DNA of 64,000 nucleotides from Pseudomonas sp. JUb42 (GCF_024807945.1 NZ_JANUFD010000002.1:62001-126000), one strand, 5' to 3'. Counted from the first letter of the stretch, positions 15,873 through 23,816 are shown. The notes: a model not told the origin generated them from the sequence alone. Numbers and translations: made by a program.

Positions 15873-16079
15873 TCACGCAGCGCTAGACTTCTTCTCTTCC
15901 TTCAGCACGCCTTCAATTGCGCCGTTCTCAACGCCCCATTCGATGATTTTCAAAAGGAACGTCGCGTGCTGGGTGCGCGCACGGCAGGCGGCGCGCTCAA
16001 GGATCTTGTCCAGCGTTTGGTTGAAGCTGACTTGGCGGCGCTTGTTGCGTTTGTCTTGAGGGTTGTGGATGTAGGCCAT
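15873..16079 (-). CDS. Small basic phage protein, ribbon-helix-helix-like
   Basis: A 68-residue basic protein (MAYIHNPQDKRNKRRQVSFN ... AACRARTQHATFLLKIIEWG). A short strand (RRQVSFNQ) followed by two helices resembles CopG/Arc-type DNA-binding proteins. A good Shine-Dalgarno (AAGGAGCAA on the coding strand) precedes the ATG. It is second in the leftward early operon, after cro. Confidence 0.7.
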   Translation of the reverse strand: MAYIHNPQDKRNKRRQVSFNQTLDKILERAACRARTQHATFLLKIIEWGVENGAIEGVLKEEKKSSAA

Positions 16080-16109
16080 TGGTGTTGCTCCTTGTGGCTG
16101 ATGAATTGG

Positions 16110-16325
16110 TTAGGCGGCAGAAAGGGATTCGGTCGGGTACAAATCCGGCCGGAGCTCATGGCGAGAGACGCCAGTAGCTTTTTCGATTTCGAGAACTCGC
16201 TCAGCGGGCACGCGCCCAGAGGCGCACATTTTCTGCACCGCTTGAGGCGTGACGTTGAGGTGGCGAGCAAGCGCGGATTGGCCGCCAGCGACCTTGGCCG
16301 CCTTGCATACTGGAAAGTCTTCCAT
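16110..16325 (-). CDS. Cro-like repressor (YdaS/HTH type)
   Basis: A 71-residue protein (ATG 16325, MEDFPVCKAAKVAGGQSALA). The helix-turn-helix QSALARHLNVTPQAVQKMCA followed by GRVPAERVLEIEKATGVSRHEL is the usual pattern of Cro/YdaS proteins that use a reduced fold. It is divergent from the CI gene and is the first gene of the lytic operon, so it should shut off cI after induction. Operator-like half-sites lie between the two genes. Confidence 0.9.
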   Translation of the reverse strand: MEDFPVCKAAKVAGGQSALARHLNVTPQAVQKMCASGRVPAERVLEIEKATGVSRHELRPDLYPTESLSAA

Positions 16326-16431
16326 TTTGAACCTCAAAGTTACAGTTACAACCAGAGGTTATCGTATGGCAGCGCGACTTACAACTTACATTCACAGTGA
16401 AAATTACAACTGCTGGTTGCATCATTGAGCT
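16326..16431. promoter_or_regulatory. Divergent cI/cro operator-promoter region
   Basis: A 106-base gap between divergent repressor genes. The half-site TTACAAC occurs at 16346-16352, 16379-16385 and 16404-16410; two copies face an inverted GGTT or GTTG (AACC-AGA-GGTT at 16350-16360; CAAC-N5-GTTG at 16407-16419). This matches a multi-operator switch bound by CI and Cro. Exact -35/-10 boxes are not assigned. Confidence 0.75.
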
Positions 16432-17145
16432 ATGAGCACATTAGGAAAGCGCATAGCGCAAAAACGAGAGCAGGCAGGATTGAGTCAGTCAGAGCTGGCC
16501 AGGAGTCTTGGCTTGTCGCCTCAGGCCGTCCAAAAATGGGAGTCAGAGTCGTCAGTGCCTAGAGGACGGCGGCTGGATGACATAGCCAGCGCCCTATCCA
16601 CCTCTGTAGGGTTTCTGGTCACTGGCGAGGATTCGTCTGGTTCGCGGCGCAAGGTTGAGTCAAACGCCACCATGATTGGTCCGTTCGATGTGTGGGATGA
16701 CGACACCCCCCTGGATGATGACGAGGTGTACGTGCCGTTCCTCAAGGAAGTGGAGCTGTCCGCAGGGTCTGGGAAGACCATCGTGGAGCAGTCGCATAAG
16801 CAGAAGCTGCGGTTCGGAAAGCTCACCCTTCGCAGGCAGGGCGTACAGCCGAGTGACGCTGTGTGCGTGACCGTCAGCGGCAACAGCATGGAACCAGTGC
16901 TACCGGATAAAAGCACCGTTGGCGTTGATCAGGGCTCAACGACTGTCGTTGACGGGAAGATGTACGCCCTCGACCATGACGGCCAGCTCAGAGTGAAGAC
17001 TCTCTATCGCCTGGCTGGTGGCGGCATCCGCATGCGCAGCTTTAACCGCGACGAGCACCCGGATGAGGAATACACCTCTCAGCAGATGGAAGATTGCATG
17101 ATCACAATAATCGGCCGGGTCTTCTGGTCTTCGGCTCTATGGTAG
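16432..17145 (+). CDS. CI-type LexA-like repressor (HTH + S24 peptidase)
   Basis: A 237-residue prophage repressor. N-terminal helix-turn-helix (residues 16-37, LSQSELARSLGLSPQAVQKW). The C-terminal S24 domain has a cleavage-type Ala-Gly (111-112, in ELSAGSG), catalytic Ser152 (SGNSMEP) and Lys189 (RVKTLYR), so it should self-cleave with RecA after DNA damage and induce the phage. It is the only plus-strand gene needed for lysogeny at this switch; a terminator follows at 17217. Confidence 0.95.
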   Translation: MSTLGKRIAQKREQAGLSQSELARSLGLSPQAVQKWESESSVPRGRRLDDIASALSTSVGFLVTGEDSSGSRRKVESNATMIGPFDVWDDDTPLDDDEVYVPFLKEVELSAGSGKTIVEQSHKQKLRFGKLTLRRQGVQPSDAVCVTVSGNSMEPVLPDKSTVGVDQGSTTVVDGKMYALDHDGQLRVKTLYRLAGGGIRMRSFNRDEHPDEEYTSQQMEDCMITIIGRVFWSSALW

Positions 17146-17216
17146 AGGCGAACCTGGGCGCATTCCCTCGCGAATTCTCCGAATATTTATAGCGCCACCC
17201 TCCCCTGATCAATTAG

Positions 17217-17239
17217 GCCCGCCGAGTGCGGGCTTTTTT
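17217..17239 (+). terminator. Terminator of the repressor gene
   Basis: GCCCGC (17217-17222) pairs with GCGGGC (17228-17233) across a 5-base loop, followed by six T. It separates the repressor transcript from the rightward early operon. Confidence 0.85.
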
Positions 17240-17280
17240 GTGGGCGCCAAAACAACCGCAGGTTACTGATTTCCATGGCC

Positions 17281-17342
17281 CTACAACTCAATCGAGAAAA
17301 AACTACAACCAAACGCTTGCGCACTGTAACTTTAGGTTGTAG
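17281..17342. promoter_or_regulatory. Second operator-like cluster downstream of cI
   Basis: Half-sites CTACAAC at 17281-17287 and CTACAACC at 17303-17310 face an inverted GGTTGTAG at 17335-17342. They resemble the TTACAAC half-sites between cI and cro. This would be the OL-type control region for the rightward early operon, with the cI/cro gap acting as OR. Confidence 0.6.
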
Positions 17343-17634
17343 ATTTACATCCATCGAGCCACTACAGCGACTCGCCAGGGCCTCAATCGGGTCTGCGCTC
17401 TTTCACAACTTAGACCGCCGAGCCTTCAGGCATAGAAGGCCAGCAGACCCAACAGGGCGAGCTGCAAACAGGTGTGACAGCCATGAAGCTGTCATTCAAG
17501 CGACACGCAGGCCCCAAGCGAAGTGGGAAGCGTGATACCGGATGAGCGACCGGGGCCTGGTTTGAAAACAGATTTCCTCAATGGCCTTGCACGCAGGGCC
17601 ATTCGGAAAATCAAACAAACGTGGAGATACACCG
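17343..17634 (+). other. Leader of the rightward early operon; no confident gene
   Basis: About 290 bases between the operator-like cluster and the first convincing gene. Tiny reading frames occur, for example a 20-codon frame from ATG 17483 (MKLSFKRHAGPKRSGKRDTG), but none has enough support. A basic N-type antiterminator peptide would be expected about here in a lambdoid phage; the 20-codon frame is basic but too short to argue for it. Confidence 0.4.
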
Positions 17635-18210
17635 ATGGACATCAAGACACTCGAAGCACTTGGCGTAAGCGCTACCTACCTTCAAGAGCGAATCGTCGAG
17701 CAGGCGGTTCATGCGCTTCTCTACTCCACCGGTTTTGATGAGGATGGCGACGAATCGTCATACGCGTCCAAGTTCAAGCAGCAGGTCGAGAAGCGCGTTC
17801 AGGAGGCGGTTGATCTGAAGATTGCCGCTCTTGCTGCCGAGCACGTTCTGCCTCGCGTCGGCGAGATGATCGAAGCCGCCAACATGATGAAGACCAATGC
17901 CTACGGCGAGCCAAAGGGCGATCCGATGACCTTCAAGGAGTACATCGCCAGTCGGGCCGAGGTGTATATGAGCGAGAAGGTCGACTACAACGGCAAATCC
18001 CGCGAAGAATCAAAAGACACCTACAACTGGCGCGAGTCTGGCCCTCGTCTCACCGTCCTGATGAAGCTGTACATCAAAGACACCCTGGAAAAGAGCGCCA
18101 AAAACGCGATCAACGACGTGAACAAGGTGATTGCCAAGAACATAGAGGTGGCCGCAAAAGACGCGATTCAGGCTTGCGCGGCGGCAATCAAGGTCAGCGC
18201 AACTATCTAA
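17635..18210 (+). CDS. Unknown phage protein, first gene of the rightward operon
   Basis: A 191-residue protein. The ATG at 17635 (MDIKTLEALGVSATYLQERI) follows a strong GTGGAGAT Shine-Dalgarno, preferred over an upstream in-frame ATG at 17581. Helical throughout, with an Ala/Lys-rich C-terminus (KNAINDVNKVIAKNIEVAAK). No recognised domain or membrane segment. As the promoter-proximal early gene it might act in host takeover. Confidence 0.7.
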   Translation: MDIKTLEALGVSATYLQERIVEQAVHALLYSTGFDEDGDESSYASKFKQQVEKRVQEAVDLKIAALAAEHVLPRVGEMIEAANMMKTNAYGEPKGDPMTFKEYIASRAEVYMSEKVDYNGKSREESKDTYNWRESGPRLTVLMKLYIKDTLEKSAKNAINDVNKVIAKNIEVAAKDAIQACAAAIKVSATI

Positions 18211-18253
18211 CCCCATTCCCCCATTCGCCTATGGGCAATCAGGAGGTAGAGAG

Positions 18254-18553
18254 ATGGCCATAACCAACGAGCAGCGCATCGACGCAATGATTGCTCTGCT
18301 TCGCAATATGAAGACCGACGATCGGCGCCTGAGCAAATTAAGCGCCGTGAGCTGTATGGATCTGACGCCGAAGAAAGCGCAGCAACGCAATGCCGACGCC
18401 GACTGGATAGCAATGGAAAACATAAAGCGCCGCCATGAGTTGCACGCCCTTTCGGTGGAGCTTGGGTTTGCCGATCGCCGCAGCAGCTACGAGCCAATCG
18501 AATTGCGAGATAACTGGCACCGGTTCAAATACACGCCGCGAGCCCCGGCATAA
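18254..18553 (+). CDS. Unknown phage protein
   Basis: A 99-residue charged protein (MAITNEQRIDAMIALLRNMK ...). A good Shine-Dalgarno (CAGGAGGTAGAGAG) lies before the ATG. Helical, with no cysteine cluster and no membrane segment. Not assigned to a family. Confidence 0.65.
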   Translation: MAITNEQRIDAMIALLRNMKTDDRRLSKLSAVSCMDLTPKKAQQRNADADWIAMENIKRRHELHALSVELGFADRRSSYEPIELRDNWHRFKYTPRAPA

Positions 18554-18576
18554 CCACTCCTGCAAGGAAGCCCCTC

Positions 18577-18714
18577 ATGTCCCTCAAGCAACTAACAGTA
18601 CAAGCAGCCCGCAGCCATAACCATCTGGCAATACGGGAGAAACAATTCAAAAACGATTGTCTGGCTCAGCGTGATGTATGGATGCGCCTGGCTAGATCTG
18701 TGGGAGGTAAGTGA
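18577..18714 (+). CDS. Small phage protein, 45 residues
   Basis: A short basic frame beginning MSLKQLTVQAARSHNHLAIR, ending in ARSVGGK. AAGGAAG lies 9 bases before the ATG, and its TGA overlaps the next ATG (TGATG-type coupling at 18712-18716). The tight arrangement supports it as a real gene. Function unknown. Confidence 0.55.
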   Translation: MSLKQLTVQAARSHNHLAIREKQFKNDCLAQRDVWMRLARSVGGK

Positions 18715-18998
18715 TGAGTGAGTCGAAGTTTACGCCGGGGCCTTGGGTAAGGCGCGGAAGCGCCATCGTTGCACTGGCTGGCCAGGGGAAGGTGGCAGAC
18801 GTCAAGGTTGATGATCGTGAGGGCGTAGCGAACGCCAATCTAATCACTGCCGCTCCTGAAATGCTCGAAGCGCTGCAGGCCGCTCGCAAGCTGTGGGGCG
18901 ATTATCTTCCTGCTGGAAACAGCAACGCCATGAAAGCTATGCGACTGGTAGATGCCGCCATCGCCAAGACCACAGCCAGCCCTATGGGCAAGGAGTGA
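18714..18998 (+). CDS. Small phage protein with N-terminal TPGPW motif
   Basis: A 94-residue protein: MSESKFTPGPWVRRGSAIVA, then NANLITAAPEMLEALQAARK. The F-TPGPW start and NA-LI-AAPEMLEAL centre are a widespread pattern of small phage and prophage proteins of unknown function. The ATG at 18714 is preferred to a GTG one codon earlier because it overlaps the preceding stop. Confidence 0.75.
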   Translation: MSESKFTPGPWVRRGSAIVALAGQGKVADVKVDDREGVANANLITAAPEMLEALQAARKLWGDYLPAGNSNAMKAMRLVDAAIAKTTASPMGKE

Positions 18999-19437
18999 GA
19001 GAAAGCATCGCCTCAGCCAATTCACAGAGTTGGCTGAAGGATGCGGACGAGTACAAGCCGTTAAGTCGGTCCCCTGCATCAATCGCGCAGAGCCGATCTG
19101 CGAGACATTGCTCTAGCAGTGTCTTGGTAATTCCAGAACCTGCCTTGCCGGGTATCGGCAGCAAGGAACGGCATCCCTGTCTCACCAGGGCCTCAAACCA
19201 CCTGCTTGCGGTGGGCCACAAAGCAAGCCCGAGCAGTTCGCTGGAGGGACTTCGACCCCTGCGAAGGCGAGGCTGTATCGGAATGTCGGCGGGACATGAA
19301 AAAAGCGTCTCCAGAGCAATCAGATTGTGGCGAAGCCCGGACGTCGATTGCAGTAAATGGTGCGGCCCGACATTCCAATGCAGCTTCAATAGGTGGCCAC
19401 TGCCTGCCCAGTGAGCGAGCAACAGGAGATACGACCA
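18999..19437 (+). other. 439-base gap without a confident gene
   Basis: Between two clear phage genes. Plus-strand frames exist (one runs in frame into the gene at 19438 from an ATG at 19206, with Trp/Arg/Cys-rich content) and the minus strand is open over 18982-19422, but none has a good ribosome-binding site and a plausible composition together. It could hold a leader RNA, a diverged gene, or a start of the downstream gene further upstream than called here. Confidence 0.4.
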
Positions 19438-19691
19438 TGAAAGAAGATTTTGCAGATGCGTATCAGGGCGCTCGCGAAGAGCTGGCCATCTGGAAGCGCA
19501 GAGCGCTGGAGGCTGAAGCGAAGGTTCGCGAACAGGATCGGATCATTGAACGGCTGGGTGATGCTTTGAATGACCAGAACGGCCCAACCTTCATGGGCGA
19601 GCCTAATGTTCAGGACGAGAACGGCGTGCGCCCTGCATTTTCGTCTGATGGCGCATACCGCTTCAACCCGCTGACCGGCCAGCACGAATAG
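19438..19691 (+). CDS. Unknown phage protein, coiled coil
   Basis: An 83-residue protein starting MKEDFADAYQGAREELAIWK, with a coiled coil (KRRALEAEAKVREQDRIIER) and an unstructured tail with NPLTGQ. An AACAGGAGAT Shine-Dalgarno lies upstream. Resembles small phage accessory proteins of the Ead type. A terminator follows at 19712. Confidence 0.65.
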
Positions 19692-19711
19692 GCTCGGCCC
19701 AAACAATTCTG

Positions 19712-19733
19712 ACCCGGTTAGCGCCGGGTTTTT
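19712..19733 (+). terminator. Terminator within the rightward operon
   Basis: ACCCGG (19712-19717) and CCGGGT (19724-19729) enclose a 6-base loop and are followed by T-rich sequence. It divides the rightward early operon, so genes beyond it need antitermination or a second promoter. Confidence 0.7.
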
Positions 19734-19834
19734 ATTGCCCTGAATTTATTCGCATGAACCCACTCCGGCGCCACTTGGCAGATAGCCGTTCTTGAGGGTT
19801 CAGCCGAATGGGTTCACTGACTGAGGATTGAGTG

Positions 19835-20050
19835 ATGAGCAAAGAAACAGGCGGTCCGGTAATGCCAAGTGAATATTCCCTGGAGGAGAACCAGGGGATA
19901 ACTCTTCGTGACTACTTCGCGGCCAAGGCCATGCAGGGGTTTGCAGCCAGTCCGAGCATGATCGATAGCAATGACTCTCGCGCAATCTCATATGTAGCCG
20001 ACGCTTCTTACGCCATGGCCGACGCCATGCTGGCTGCCCGCAACGCATAA
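19835..20050 (+). CDS. Small phage protein
   Basis: A 71-residue protein: MSKETGGPVMPSEYSLEENQ, then GITLRDYFAAKAMQGFAASP and DASYAMADAMLAARNA. The GITLRDYFAAKAMQG ... YxxADAMLxAR pattern is very common in phage and prophage small proteins. Its function is not known. The ATG at 19835 is used; a GTG precedes it by one codon. Confidence 0.75.
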   Translation: MSKETGGPVMPSEYSLEENQGITLRDYFAAKAMQGFAASPSMIDSNDSRAISYVADASYAMADAMLAARNA

Positions 20051-20071
20051 CCCAGCCCACTGGAGGCAACC

Positions 20072-20326
20072 ATGAACCGGCACGACACGGCAGCGGCGAT
20101 GATTGAAACCCGGCTGCTGAAGATGGAAGTCGGCGATGACTCGATCCAGCTCAGCAGTGAAACAGACATGGCCACCGAGATGGCCTACGCCCAGGGCGAC
20201 ATTGACTGTTCCGAGTACCAGGGCTACGTCGAGCGCCGTCACCGCGCCCGTACTCGCCATTTTCGCAATCAACTGAAAAGGCTGGGGGTGCCGTATGACA
20301 ATGCCGCTTGTTCCGTCGCTCATTGA
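20072..20326 (+). CDS. Unknown phage protein
   Basis: An 84-residue protein (MNRHDTAAAMIETRLLKMEV ...), helical, with a basic stretch (ERRHRARTRHFRNQLKRLGV). A GGAGG box precedes the ATG. It overlaps the next gene by 32 bases. No family recognised. Confidence 0.6.
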   Translation: MNRHDTAAAMIETRLLKMEVGDDSIQLSSETDMATEMAYAQGDIDCSEYQGYVERRHRARTRHFRNQLKRLGVPYDNAACSVAH

Positions 20327-20495
20327 TGAGCAGTTGGAAGAGATCAGCGCCCACAACCTGCGCGAGGCATACCGACTTGCTGAGTTGCGCGGCCATTTCG
20401 GGCCACCGGTAGAGCAATACGCCGAGCCAGGCTATCGCGGCCGAGTTCTGCAGGTCCTTCGTTATCGCGTCAAACAGCAGCAAGCCCAGCAGTAA
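20295..20495 (+). CDS. Small phage protein
   Basis: A 66-residue protein: MTMPLVPSLIDEQLEEISAH, ending in RVLQVLRYRVKQQQAQQ. The start overlaps the end of the gene before it in another frame. AAGGCTGGGGG upstream can act as ribosome-binding site. Function unknown. Confidence 0.55.
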   Translation: MTMPLVPSLIDEQLEEISAHNLREAYRLAELRGHFGPPVEQYAEPGYRGRVLQVLRYRVKQQQAQQ

Positions 20496-20545
20496 CCCCT
20501 CCCCAAATTAATCGCAGCGCCCCGCATGGAGCGCGAGGTATCGCT

Positions 20546-21676
20546 ATGTCCGCAGAAACCCAATTGGCCACCGTGCCGCCCAAAGAATCAGCCCTCGCCA
20601 TTTTTTGCGCGCCGGACGGCCTGGAGCCGTGGTTGCAGCAGGTTCGCGCCAAGGTCGACGAGTTCCAGAAGATCCTGCCGGACCTCGCGACGAAAAAGGG
20701 CCGCGATGCTTATGCCTCGATGTCATTTCAGATCGCCAAGTCCAAGACAGCGCTGGAGGCGGTCGGCAAGGAGATATCCGCCCAGCAAAAGGAGATCCCG
20801 AAGAAGATCGACGCCGAGCGCAAGCGCGTGTGGGACATCCTTGAATCGTGGCAGAAGGAAGTCCGCAAGCCGTTGGATGACTGGGAGGCTGCTGATATTG
20901 CCCGGCGCGATGGCCACACCGACCGCATTCAGGCGATGAAGGATGCGGTTGATCTGACCGGTCCGATGGATGCAACGTCGATAAAGGCGGCCATTGAAGA
21001 AATGGAGGCGCGCGTCATCGACGACTCTTGGGAGGAGTTCTTGCCCGAGGCTGCGCAGGTGAAGGATCAGTGCCTGGCTGCCATGCGCGCCCATCTCAAG
21101 GCCCGCGAGGCGTACGAGGCTGAGCAGGCAGAACTAGCCCGCCTCCGTGCTGAGGCCGAGGCCCGCGCCAAAGCTGATCATGAGGCGGCCATTGCCCATG
21201 AAGCTGCTGAGAAGGCGCGAGTCGAAGCCGAACAGAAGGCTCAGGCCGACCGCGATGCCGCAGCCAAGCGCGAACAGGCGCTCATTGATCAAGCCGCCCA
21301 AGCCAAACGTGATGCCGATCAAAAGGCCCGCGATGCCGAAGCCGCCGCCGCTAATCAGGCCCTGCAACTGCAGCTAGCCGCCGAGCAGGCCGAACGCCAA
21401 AAAATCCAGGCCGAAGCTGATCGCGTTGCCGCCATCCAGCGCCAAGCCGAAGCAGTTGAGCGGGCCCGGCTGGACGAGATTGCACGACAGGATGCGGCAC
21501 TGGCCGAAGAGAAGCGCCAGGCCGCCGCTCGCGAAGCCGACAAGGAGCATAAAAAGACCATCTGTCTTGCTGCTCAAAAAGCCCTGATGGACGCCGGGAT
21601 CAACGAAGAGGTCGCCAAGGCCGTAATCATCCTGATCCATCAGAGCAAGGTTCCTGCTGTATCAATCGCCTATTGA
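20546..21676 (+). CDS. Long coiled-coil phage protein
   Basis: A 376-residue protein. Residues 1-180 form a globular helical domain (PDGLEPWLQQVRAKVDEFQK, DAYASMSFQIAKSKTALEAV). Residues 185-340 are a continuous Ala/Glu/Lys/Gln-rich coiled coil (ADRDAAAKREQALIDQAAQ...). The end (AAQKALMDAGINEEVAKAVI) is a compact helical domain. Such proteins stand before recombination genes in many phages and may be accessory to the RecT/Erf-type or Sak-type recombinase. Low-complexity codon repeats in the coil may drift in length between relatives. Confidence 0.8.
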   Translation: MSAETQLATVPPKESALAIFCAPDGLEPWLQQVRAKVDEFQKILPDLATKKGRDAYASMSFQIAKSKTALEAVGKEISAQQKEIPKKIDAERKRVWDILESWQKEVRKPLDDWEAADIARRDGHTDRIQAMKDAVDLTGPMDATSIKAAIEEMEARVIDDSWEEFLPEAAQVKDQCLAAMRAHLKAREAYEAEQAELARLRAEAEARAKADHEAAIAHEAAEKARVEAEQKAQADRDAAAKREQALIDQAAQAKRDADQKARDAEAAAANQALQLQLAAEQAERQKIQAEADRVAAIQRQAEAVERARLDEIARQDAALAEEKRQAAAREADKEHKKTICLAAQKALMDAGINEEVAKAVIILIHQSKVPAVSIAY

Positions 21677-21683
21677 GGTCGCC

Positions 21684-22166
21684 ATGAACGACGAACTATC
21701 TCTCTCAGCGCAAATGCGTATGGCGGCACTGGCCGCACCGACGGCGGCGATCGAGCGCCAGGAGCTTAGCGAAGCAAGTCGGCAGGCTAACAAGGAGCGA
21801 ATCGAAAAGCTCGGATCATCTGCGGAACTGGTGCTCGACCTTGAGCGCCGGCTGGCAGCAGAGACCAATGACCGCAAGCGCGCTCAGACCGAGGCCCGAT
21901 ACGCCACCAGCAAGCTCGAACAGGTCTACCAGTCGATTTGCTCAATCCTCGGCCGGGACGTGCGCCCTCTCGGCGTTGTGGGTCTCGGAGTAGCGCTCAG
22001 CGACAGCACATTCAAGCTGACGACTATTGCCGGTTACATCGACAAGGCGGTAACCCTTGATGACCTTGTGAGCCTCAAGCGCATCGCCAGCAACATGGGT
22101 GTCATCCCGCCACAGACGATGGCGGAGAGCGCAGCGCTGATGGGCCTGCCGAGGCTGGCAGGATGA
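21684..22166 (+). CDS. Unknown phage protein
   Basis: A 160-residue protein with an N-terminal coiled coil (LDLERRLAAETNDRKRAQTE) and a C-terminal part with LGVVGLGVALSDSTFKLTTI. Its stop overlaps the ATG of the next small gene. Probably an accessory of the recombination module; no family recognised. Confidence 0.65.
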   Translation: MNDELSLSAQMRMAALAAPTAAIERQELSEASRQANKERIEKLGSSAELVLDLERRLAAETNDRKRAQTEARYATSKLEQVYQSICSILGRDVRPLGVVGLGVALSDSTFKLTTIAGYIDKAVTLDDLVSLKRIASNMGVIPPQTMAESAALMGLPRLAG

Positions 22167-22303
22167 GCCCGGCGATGGCTGCGCAGCTCGACTGGATGAC
22201 AGTCGGGTCGTTTTCGCCTGATCGCTTTGAGGGCGAGCAGCGCAAAGAGTACGAAGCAGAAGCCCGCAAGATTGAGCGGGAATGGGACAACCAACCGAAC
22301 TGA
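22163..22303 (+). CDS. Small phage protein, 46 residues
   Basis: ATG at 22163 overlaps the stop of the gene before it (ATGA). The peptide (MSPAMAAQLDWMTVGSFSPD ... KIEREWDNQPN) ends 9 bases before the start of the HNH gene. Highly charged C-terminal helix. Its position suggests that it once directly preceded the ATPase gene. Function unknown. Confidence 0.6.
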   Translation: MSPAMAAQLDWMTVGSFSPDRFEGEQRKEYEAEARKIEREWDNQPN

Positions 22304-22312
22304 GGAATAACC

Positions 22313-22966
22313 ATGTTCAAGAAAGCCGAACGCAAGCAGGCCTCTGCCGGAGAAAAATTCGGCCGACTCACGCTGTCTGAGCCGGCTGGATTAGTCGGCG
22401 GACGACCAGGCTGGAAGTGCGTCTGTGATTGCGGCTCGGTGGTGTTCATCCAGAGAAAGCGGTTGGTCAGCGGGCACACGAAGTCATGCGGATGCATCCA
22501 AAAGGAAGGGAATGCACTGAAGCACGGAAACAAGCGCCGTAGCGGTGTATCCCCAACGTACGTGTCGTGGTGCGCAATGCGACAGCGCTGCAACGATCCT
22601 GGGCGAGACAACTTTGCGGGATATGGCGGAGCGGGAATCACAGTTTGCGACCGCTGGAACTCGTTCACGGCGTTCCTCGAAGACATGGGTGAGCGGCCAG
22701 ATCGCACAACCATCGACAGGATCGACGGAAGCCTAGGGTACGAGCCAGGAAACTGCCGCTGGGCCACTGACATCGAGCAGGCCAACAACAAAATAACGAA
22801 CAGAACATACCAAGCCAATAGCTCAGATCTCACCCTCAAGGAATGGTCGGATATCACCGGGATACCGGCCTCATGCATACATAAACGAATCAACAAGCTG
22901 GGCTGGCCAATAGAGGCCGCTGTCAGCACGCCATCAAGGGGTAATCGCCGTGTTCAAGAAAGCTGA
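22313..22966 (+). CDS. HNH-type homing endonuclease inserted at the ATPase start
   Basis: A 217-residue protein. Residues 1-10 (MFKKAERKQA) are identical to the start of the downstream ATPase. Then a zinc-ribbon-like part (KCVCDCGSVV...SCGC), a central block with YVSWCAMRQRC, YGGAGITVCDRW, TIDRIDG and GYEPGNCRWA, the pattern of free-standing phage HNH endonucleases, and a C-terminal helix-turn-helix-like part (LTLKEWSDITGIPASCIHKR) as in NUMOD-type DNA-binding domains. The gene uses what was probably the ATPase ribosome-binding site and ATG, and its last 17 bases overlap the new GTG start of the ATPase. Confidence 0.88.
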   Translation: MFKKAERKQASAGEKFGRLTLSEPAGLVGGRPGWKCVCDCGSVVFIQRKRLVSGHTKSCGCIQKEGNALKHGNKRRSGVSPTYVSWCAMRQRCNDPGRDNFAGYGGAGITVCDRWNSFTAFLEDMGERPDRTTIDRIDGSLGYEPGNCRWATDIEQANNKITNRTYQANSSDLTLKEWSDITGIPASCIHKRINKLGWPIEAAVSTPSRGNRRVQES

Positions 22967-23816
22967 GCGGAAACAAGCAAAACTGCGCCTCGCGCTGGCC
23001 GGCCCGTCTGGTTCAGGCAAGACCTACTCCGCCCTGCTTATGGCTAAAGGCCTGGGCGGTCGGATAGCAGTAATCGACACCGAGCAAGGCAGCGCATCGC
23101 TGTACTCCGACCTTGCCGACTTCGATGTTCTTGAGCTGCAAGCGCCCTTTACGCCTGAGCGCTACGTCGAGGCGATCGGTGCCGCAGAGGTCGCCGGATA
23201 TAACGTACTGATCATCGATAGCTACTCGCACGAATGGACCGGTCCGGGCGGATGCCTGGAGTCGAACGAGGCCCTGGCGCATCAGAAGTTTCGAGGGAAT
23301 ACCTGGGCTGCGTGGAATGAAACCACTCCGCGCCACCGCCAGTTGACCAACAAGATTCTCGCCAGCGCGCTCCACGTCATATGCACCATGCGGAGCAAGA
23401 CAGAGACGGTCCAAGGTGAAGGCAAGAAGATCGTCAAACTCGGTATGAAGTCAGAGCAGCGCGACGGTACAGACTACGAATTCACTGTGGTGCTGGACCT
23501 AACGCATGACGCCCATACAGCACTGGCCAGCAAAGATAGGACGAAGATTTTCGATCAGCCAGAACTGATCAGTGAAGAAACCGGCCGCAAGATGTTGGGC
23601 TGGCTGAACTCGGGCGTCAGTCCTGAAGCGCGTGCAAAAGAGCTGTTGGTGGACGCCATCGCTGACATCGCAATGGCGCCGGACATAGCAGGCCTGCAGG
23701 CGGCGTTCAATGCGGCCAAATCGATCGCAATTGGCTTTGACGACCTGGTGGCACAGGTTGTCGCCGCCAAGGACAGGCGCAAATCAGAACTAACCCCGAT
23801 GGATCAATCAGCATGA
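22950..23816 (+). CDS. RecA/Sak4-like P-loop ATPase
   Basis: A 288-residue P-loop ATPase: Walker A AGPSGSGKTY (residues 18-27), Walker B VLIIDSYSHEW, and a RecA-like core. Phage proteins of this kind (Sak4-like) act in recombination with single-strand DNA-binding proteins. The GTG start at 22950 follows AAGGGG; the peptide begins with the same ten residues as the upstream HNH protein. A 4-base overlap couples it to the exonuclease gene downstream, giving a recombinase plus nuclease pair. Confidence 0.85.
   Translation: MFKKAERKQAKLRLALAGPSGSGKTYSALLMAKGLGGRIAVIDTEQGSASLYSDLADFDVLELQAPFTPERYVEAIGAAEVAGYNVLIIDSYSHEWTGPGGCLESNEALAHQKFRGNTWAAWNETTPRHRQLTNKILASALHVICTMRSKTETVQGEGKKIVKLGMKSEQRDGTDYEFTVVLDLTHDAHTALASKDRTKIFDQPELISEETGRKMLGWLNSGVSPEARAKELLVDAIADIAMAPDIAGLQAAFNAAKSIAIGFDDLVAQVVAAKDRRKSELTPMDQSA

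Noticed and set aside
17275..17535. 86-codon frame after the repressor terminator
   Set aside because: Starts within the operator-like cluster, lacks a ribosome-binding site, Arg-rich composition as in a random GC-rich frame.
19200..19280. tRNA-like sequence (GGACTTCGACCCC)
   Set aside because: A weak T-loop resemblance only; no acceptor stem or anticodon arm could be placed.
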